From: Buxus sempervirens
Lineage: Eukaryota > Streptophyta > Magnoliopsida > Buxales > Buxaceae
Assembly (NCBI GenBank): GCA_947561395.2
Contig: OX387184.1
Location: forward strand, 19,865,687 to 19,929,686
Direction of reading: 5' to 3'
DNA length: 64,000 nucleotides
In this document: positions 58,005 to 64,000 of the stretch, piece after piece
How positions within the stretch are numbered: position 1 is the stretch's first letter
Layout: the number at the start of each line of letters is the position of its first letter
Made by a program: the position numbers and the translations under genes
Notes under the pieces: model-generated
Database searches by the model: none
Told to the model about the DNA's origin: nothing
Seen by the model: only the letters and a program-made list of their open reading frames with translations

Positions 58005-58967
58005 GTGAGTTTAGTTTACTGCTTGGTATATTTTGATCTTGTCATGCCCTTAGTTCTATTTTGATGATAGCTTTGTTTATTATTTTAATTTAATAGACTT
58101 GTTAGATGCACTTTGCAGCCCCTGGAGATTGTTTTAGTGGCTGTACATTCATGCTTCTGCGTTTTTGTGTTCGTCTTTTAAGAATGTGTACAATATGTTA
58201 ATATTTTTTAAAGTATTAGATGTTTTGATAAATTACCATAACTGTGAAACTGTTTAGTAAAATTCCTTCCGTTTGGTGTTTATCAAATCTGTTCCACTGA
58301 TTTTTTATCGCTTCTAGTTTGATACCATGCTTTCATTGACTTTAAAGGACCAACTAACGGTGCATAATGTTCTATCTGTTATAATCTCTGAGTTCCTGCA
58401 TTTATTGATCCTACAGTGTATTATTTTCTGTTGTCATTCTACTTCAATAATTTGAATATCATGTGAAGATCTGCATTGGCTCAACCTGGGTAACCCTCCC
58501 ACTATTCCTCTTATGCTGGGCACTTTCAATTCAGTGAAATATAATTGGCTCCTTGGTTTCTGTATGTGCAAATTAATCAGATTAAAGTGAATACCTTCTG
58601 GGATTTAATCCACCTCCATTAACGGTGAAGCTCGTGAAGGCTTCCAATTTTAGTTTGAAAGATACTTTCTATGGTCAAGAACCAAGTACAATGTAGACTC
58701 TCTTTTTTTTATTTTGACCAAGTAGTTATAGATTGCCTAAGATGAGATTCTACCTTCATTGAGATGATCCTTTAACTTGTCAATGCAGATGCATGTTGAA
58801 GCAAAAGGGGAAGCCTCATACCATCTTCCATTTGTCTGTGTAGTGGGGTACACAACTCCATTCCTTTTGTGTTGGCCTTGAGGTTAGTCTTAGATTTTAG
58901 TCATGAAGATGGGTTTGGTTTTTGGAACTTTCTCAAGTCTCATACCATCTTCCATTTGTCTGTGCAG

Positions 58968-59150
58968 GGCTCACCTGATCTGAAGGCTCAAGTCTCAGAG
59001 CAAGCACTCCTATGTTCCTTGTGTCGCACAAGATAAAGTCGCTCGGAGTGAAGATGGTCATCTCCGGTGAATGTTCTGATGAGATATTTGGTGGGTACTT
59101 GTACTTCCACAAGGCACCAAACAAAGAAGAGTTCCACTGTAAGACGTGTT
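58968..59150 (+). pseudogene. captured asparagine synthetase exon fragment, internally deleted
   Basis: After an intron end (TGTGCAG, 58961-58967) it codes GSPDLKA. Sequence coding the next stretch is missing, and it resumes at [40 protein letters not shown] and [11 protein letters not shown]. Plant glutamine-dependent asparagine synthetase has GSPDLKAA and later [40 protein letters not shown] in its ATP-dependent synthetase domain (from memory). The change GEGSDE to GECSDE hits a conserved glycine. The two parts are in different frames, so it cannot make that domain. Plus strand, same as the QSOX piece. Confidence 0.92.
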
Positions 59151-60465
59151 ACTTCCACATGGATGTGATAGGACTTTGTGACTTTACTGATAGTTGCTAT
59201 CATTATGTGTTTTAAATTAATAGACATAATTAGCAAACCCATCCTTTATTTTGTTTTTGTTTTTCATTTCTTAGGTGTTTCAAGTTTTATCTTTCAAGGA
59301 TCAACCAATTTCTTATAATTATTCATGGAAAAAGAAAAAAAAAGGGAAAAACAAATTTCATGGAACTCATTTTATTACTTGTTAACCAAACAGTTTTCTA
59401 GGTGAAAATTCATTCTGCTACGTGCTAACCAAACGCAATTAGAAAGACTTCAAAATTGATTCGCAAAATGCGTTTTAAGAACTCATTCTCGGAATGAGTT
59501 TTAAGAACTCATTCTCGGAATGAGTTCCTAATCCGGAATGAAAGCCAAACGAGGCCTAAGTAATCTGCCAGGGACGTTCTATTGGGAGTGTATTTACTGC
59601 TAGTCTATATTAGTTCAGTACCCAGTGAGGGACGCCCACTGGAAGAGGATATTAAGATGATTTGTACTGTTAGCAGACATTATGCTAATTCAGTACCCAG
59701 CGTGACCTTGATGTCTACTGGAATGTGATGATGGTTATTCTTTCTTTACGTTAGGTTATTTATTTCTGTTATTTATATTTCTGCAAGGTGTATGTCTATA
59801 AAAATTCACAAGTAAGTATTTCTAACTCTTTAGATCAAAGTTTAATTATTTGATGTTAATCATGTTTAATTTATTATTCTTATATTAGAATGCATGATCC
59901 CTTATGTGGAATATTGTTAATATTAATGTAAATATGTTATGAATTAAACTTAAGAAAATTTTGCATGCTTAAGGTTAATAATATTAAATATCTATTTGGT
60001 GTATATATATTATTTAAATAAGGAATATTATGCATATTTTCATACAAGGTGTATTAGCCTCACTTACTGGGTTTCTTTGAGACTCACCCCTTATATTTTC
60101 ACAGGAAACCTGCAATCCTGAGATAATGAAATGTAGTGACAAGATGGTGATTGGAATAATGAACATGTTGTTGAGATGTTATTGCTTTGGCAAGAATCTT
60201 TGAATTGATGTATTTTATGAACCATTAGGGCTCAAGATTGTAACTGGATGTATTTGGATAAACCATGGTTCGGGCTGGTTCAATTTTGATTTTGATTTGT
60301 TATATTGGTTTAATTTCCGTTGTAACTCTGAGTGTAGAAATATTAAATGAAATTTTCAAGTATTTATTAGTAAATAAACATATTTTGGGATTCGCTTACG
60401 AGCAAGGTTATGCTCGGTCCTACTCATGCATAGTAAGTCGTGAGGTGAGGATTTAGGGCTTGACA

Positions 60466-60951
60466 CCCCACACCAAAGATTTAGAATAATGAAAAACACT
60501 TACTCATTGTATGATATTCTTGCTTGAATTTCATATGGCTATTTAAGTGGGATTCTTTCACATGTAGCATCCCACGACTAGTTTTTTCACTTTTTATAAG
60601 TGTTTTGTATGGGGCCCAATTAGAAAAAACACTACCCGTGCATGGGATGCTCCATGTGGAAGCGTCCCACCAGTTTGCAATTCAGGCAAGAATTGCGGAA
60701 TATTTCTGTGAGATGCTCCATATGACAGCATCTTACAAGATTGTATCATTTACAAAAAAGACCCATGTCCATCCTTACGCCAAGGCATATAAGTGTGGGG
60801 CCCACCAGTGAATATTCTGTGGACGTCACACTTGTCTATTCTCTATATATAAAGAGAAGCGTCCAACTACGAAGCATGGGAACTATTATGTTCTACTTTC
60901 CCAAACTACCCTTACCCTTGATTGTTATATTTCATACATATGCATAATAGT
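60466..60951. repeat. R1 family, copy B (left part)
   Basis: Matches 34772-35260 over most of its length. It starts at the LTR TSD, and its preceding bases (ATGGCCCCA) are at 55255-55263. The right part resumes at 63247 after the Tat-like LTR. Confidence 0.75.
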
Positions 60952-62844
60952 CATACTGTGAGACATGGGAAAATCACCGGAATGATCATCCCTCCGTCAA
61001 CACACGGGCTCATCGCAAAAATGGGAGAGTCGTCACCATTCATGATTTTGGGGTGAGAATGGACACCAAAGGATCAAAAATAAGCAAAAAAGAGACAAAA
61101 GAAACATTCTAGGATAAAAACAATCCTACTTGAAAATCACATCCAGAGATGGGTAAGGGGATTAGATTATGAACAGGGGAAGGTGTTAGGCACCCCCATT
61201 CATCCACGCAAAGTGGTTGCCAAGTGTATGTTCATGCAAAAAAAATAGAAAGCTTGCTAAAATCATAGAAAACCTTAAAAAGGACTAATGTATGATATTT
61301 TCACATGAAGATCTAAATGGATTTTAGATCCTCTCTTATGTCAATATCATTTCTGGAATATCTCAAAAGATGGAAATCAAAGCACAAGTTATTCAAAAAC
61401 CAAGTTAAATCAAATCCGGAAAATTCAGTAAAAAGTATGCCATTTGTCTTGAAATCATTCAAATCTAATTCTAAATTGAACCAAACCAAATTCATTTGAA
61501 AGATTAGGGTAAATAAGAGTCTCATGCAAAATTTCACTTCATTCCGATGAAAATCATAGGAGTTATGCTCCTTTGAAGTTGCTGCTGGGGATTTTTAAAA
61601 GTGATAAGTGGGCAACTTTGGAAAATTGCATAGGAAAATCCACTCCATGAAAATCCACGACATTTGGTGTGATTGAAGTCTGTATGGTCATCTTTCAAAA
61701 GAAACTAGCCTCATACAAAAATCCCTTCGGATGTGCCTTGGGTGGTCTCCCGAACAGACCCCGAAGATCACAGATTCACCCAGAAAAATGCCATTGAGCA
61801 GTTCTGAGTAAATCGGCTACCAATAATTCAAATGGAATCCAAAAATTATAAAACTAACTGGATTTCAAAATAGACTCATAAAGGAATACTCAGAAACAAA
61901 AATCACTTGAATCGGACTTAAAACGAACACATGGCGCTCCGTCGAAGTGACAAGTTCTGTATTTGAACCTGAACTGTCCACTTAACTTCAACAGAGAGGT
62001 GTCAAAAATCCGTTCGATGGAAATTCATGAAATTTGGTGGACATAAACTAGACAGCCTCACCTTTCCCATGGTTCTGGAATCGCTCCAAAATTCATCCGG
62101 ACGATGAAGTTATGAGCATCCGAAGTAAGGGTACAGGTGCTGTCCAGTTAGGCCACTCTTGAAGAAAATCCAATCTGAAAAAGTGATAAAGTGTGTGTGA
62201 TTCGTGTGAGATGAATCCAAAACTTTTGAAAATCACTTGAAAACACTCCAGAATTGATTGAGGCCATTTATTTGAGATTTATCACAATAAATGTAATAAA
62301 CCCCAAATATGAGCCTATCCCGCCAAAAGAGTGTAATATGTGTGCAAGAGTGAAAAACCAAGCAAGATTAATACAACAACATATCATGCATATAGATTCA
62401 ACCTGATAGGTTCTAGCATAGCCTAGGGTTCCGTTCCATTATCGTTTCCCTCTGTTCTCTCTCCCCGTTAAACACGGTTCTTCGAGATAATCAAAGGTAC
62501 TTTGATTATAGAACGGTTTTCAATCATTCAAAAGCCTTATGCTACATGGATTCTAGCACTAGGGTCAATCCCCAGTCTCGTTTCTCCTAGATCCCGCCTT
62601 CACGTTTTACGGCTAGGGGGAGTCTTGAGATACTTTGAGCCGGGGAAGGATTTCCACACACAAAAAGAGGCTTTATTCTACAGAAAGGTAGAAGAAGAGA
62701 TCTAGATCTAATAAATTAAATACAGAAAATAAATGAGAGTTGAGGCTTACCTGGGGTTCTGGAAGCAATCCGGCAGCGGTTCCCTTCTTCACTCGGAGTT
62801 CTTCGATCTCCAAAAACTTGGTCATTTGCTTGAGGAGGAGCCTC

Positions 62845-62854
62845 CTATTTATAG
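62845..62854 (-). promoter_or_regulatory. TATA box of Tat-like LTR copy f
   Basis: CTATAAATAG on the minus strand. Confidence 0.65.
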
Positions 62855-63008
62855 GCAAAGGCTAGGGTTGTTGGTAGACACAACTTAATGTCTAGAACCC
62901 CCCAACCTTAACCCTAAGGCTGTTTCCGAGATTTCCCCTCATTTAATGAGGGACATGATGGTAAAAAGTGATTTCTCTCGGAAAACCCTAATTTTTGAGC
63001 AAAACTAA

Positions 63009-63152
63009 TGTATCCGGCATCTCAGGCCGGATACACTAGAGCTTTAATGTATCCGGCATATGATACCGGATACACTAAAGGTTCCTTGTATCCGGCACTT
63101 GAGACCGGATACAAAGGAAACTACTTGTATCCGGCCTGAGTTGCCAGATACA
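63009..63152 (-). repeat. U3 array of GTATCCGG-type palindromes (four units)
   Basis: Four 25-bp units with arms GTATCCGG and CCGGATAC. Their centres all differ (for example CATCTCAGG, CATATGATA, CACTTGAGA), and the last has CCAGATAC. Confidence 0.9.
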
Positions 63153-63246
63153 GGTAAAATTTTGTTTTCTCCAAATTTTGTGCTGGCTTTCAAGGAGATG
63201 ATGATTTTTGATGATTATTTGTACAATTTGGGATGTCTACACATAC

Positions 63247-63440
63247 CAATATCAATTCATTGCCCTTACCCTTGATTGTTATACTTCATAAATTGGCATA
63301 ATAGTCATCCAATGTCAATTTATTTAAAACTTAAACTATTGCAAAACTGTTCCTCTTGCCTCTTCCCTTACTATCCATAGACATCTCTTCCCTTTCTACA
63401 ACATGCAATACGCACGTGCACGTATTTGTGTATCTTAGAG
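63247..63440. repeat. R1 family, copy B (right part)
   Basis: CCAATATCAATTCATTGCCC, CCTTGATTGTTATACTTCAT and GCATAATAGTCAT match 35236-35290 and 36070-36100. It ends near GCACGTGCACGT. Confidence 0.65.
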
Positions 63441-63793
63441 GTCATTTGGTAACAATTTTTTTAAAAACAATTTAAGAACAAAAATTTTTTCAAATTGTTT
63501 TTTTTTTTTGAAAATAATTGACAAAAAACGTATTTGGTAACAATTAAGTCAAAATCAATTACAACTTTAAAAATCAATAAAAATGCGTTTGGTAACTAAT
63601 TAAGAACTGATTTTGCTTATATTGACTTACATAACATGATGCATAAAGCCTAGAGATGACAACGGTTAGGTTTTAAGAAAAACCAAAACTGAAACGAATC
63701 TATTAAAACAAATTCAAAAATTAGGTTTCATTTAGTTTAGTTTGTTGGTTCAAAATTTAGGTTTCGTTTACTATAAGTATTTCCTTTCTAGTA
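63441..63793. other. AT-rich stretch with repeated GTTTGGTAAC phrases
   Basis: TTTGGTAACAATT and TTTGGTAACTAATT-like phrases occur three times (63445-63600). No gene. They may be remnants of a MITE, but no ends could be set. Confidence 0.4.
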
Positions 63794-64000
63794 GGCCCCA
63801 CACAAAAGATTTAGAATAATGAAAGAAAAACAAATTACTGTGAAATGTTCCACATGACAGCATCTTACAGGATTGTATCATTTACAGAAAAGACCCATGT
63901 ACATCCTTAAGCCAAGGCATATAAGTGTGGGGCCCACCAGTGAATATTTTGTGGGCGTCACACCTGTCTATTCTCTATATATAAAGAGAAGCGTCCCCTT
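63794..64000. repeat. R1 family, copy C (runs out of window)
   Basis: GGCCCCACACAAAAGATTTA, GACAGCATCTTACAGG and TCTCTATATATAAAGAGAAG match copies A and B. About 260 bases of the other copies (between the first two phrases) are missing here. Confidence 0.7.

Larger units (their letters stand above)
56901..59556 (+). mobile_element. PIF/Harbinger-type Pack element with captured host exons, 2.66 kb
   Basis: Perfect terminal inverted repeats GGCCTCGTTTGGCTTTCATT and its complement, with a 3-bp TSD TAA (56898-56900 and 59557-59559), as for PIF/Harbinger (Tourist-like). Subterminal GGAATGAGTT / AACTCATTCC motifs occur on both sides. It has no transposase. The inside holds sequences clearly derived from at least two unrelated host genes, listed separately. 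Confidence 0.92.
55264..60465 (+). mobile_element. solo LTR (Tekay/Del-like?), about 2.5 kb, split by a Harbinger-type element
   Basis: Ends TGTAATGACCTAAAAATC and GATTTAGGGCTTGACA, with a perfect TSD CCCCA (55259-55263 and 60466-60470). A TATATATATATT box lies near 55445. It has purine-rich tandem units (about 56250-56440) and CTAGTTCAGTACCC-type tandem units on both sides of the nested element. No coding region of its own. The lineage is a guess from ends and layout. Confidence 0.9.
60957..63241 (-). mobile_element. Tat-like solo LTR, copy f, 2.3 kb
   Basis: Ends TGTGAGACATGG and GGGATGTCTACA-like, with a perfect TSD CATAC (60952-60956 and 63242-63246). It is very similar to copy e from its start through the palindrome array, but lacks the 540-base U3 extension. 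It has the leader motif (about 62599-62616) and the reverse complement of GGTGCCTAACACCTTCC (about 61180). Confidence 0.92.

Noticed and set aside
59012..59215. 67-codon frame as an independent small gene
   Set aside because: It is the captured asparagine synthetase fragment plus non-coding tail inside a transposon.

Overview
This is nuclear DNA from a flowering plant, most likely a eudicot with a repeat-rich genome. The evidence is AT-rich non-coding sequence, nested plant transposons of almost every class, fragments of typical plant genes (a TBL O-acetyltransferase, a quiescin-sulfhydryl oxidase, an asparagine synthetase) and a plant L1-type LINE. I see no operons, tRNA or rRNA genes, or CRISPR arrays. 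Class names rest on termini, target-site duplications (TSDs), visible protein motifs and remembered family features; no database search was possible.

Layout. 1-4.5 kb: the 3' part of a Tat-like LTR, then a gene-less stretch ending in a CACTA terminus. 4.8-9.2 kb: a 3.4-kb Tekay-like solo LTR, a short Copia-like solo LTR and an unclassified repeat. 9.6-13.3 kb: a non-LTR retroelement, two MITEs and a small intronless gene. 14.3-20.3 kb: a Tat-like LTR split by a second Tekay-like LTR. 21.1-27.8 kb: a 6.7-kb hAT transposon with an almost complete transposase gene. 28.0-34.5 kb: a Tat-like LTR, a MULE-type element carrying a SINE-like insert, and a hAT MITE carrying another Tat-like LTR. 34.8-37.6 kb: a repeat family interrupted by a hAT element, then a second small gene related to the one at 13 kb. 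37.9-44.0 kb: a full-length but decayed LINE. 44.1-46.1 kb: a MULE-type MITE carrying a solo LTR, and a foldback MITE. 47.6-49.6 kb: a CACTA-like element. 50-55 kb: a TBL pseudogene cut by two solo LTRs. 55.3-60.5 kb: a solo LTR that contains a PIF/Harbinger-type element with captured host exons. 60.5-64 kb: more of the 34.8-kb repeat family, interrupted by a last Tat-like LTR.

The only plausible intact host genes are two short ones (13.0 and 37.4 kb) that share a PP-x-RG-x-IKRKIF-like motif. The rest is a layered record of insertion and decay. Twelve LTRs are visible. Eleven of them are lone copies with matching 5-bp TSDs, so solo-LTR formation seems to dominate here. The most unusual structures are (1) the gene-capturing Harbinger-type element, (2) arrays of short palindromes at one place in the U3 of the Tat-like LTRs, whose sequence differs between subfamilies, and (3) mosaic U3 ends shared by otherwise different LTR copies.
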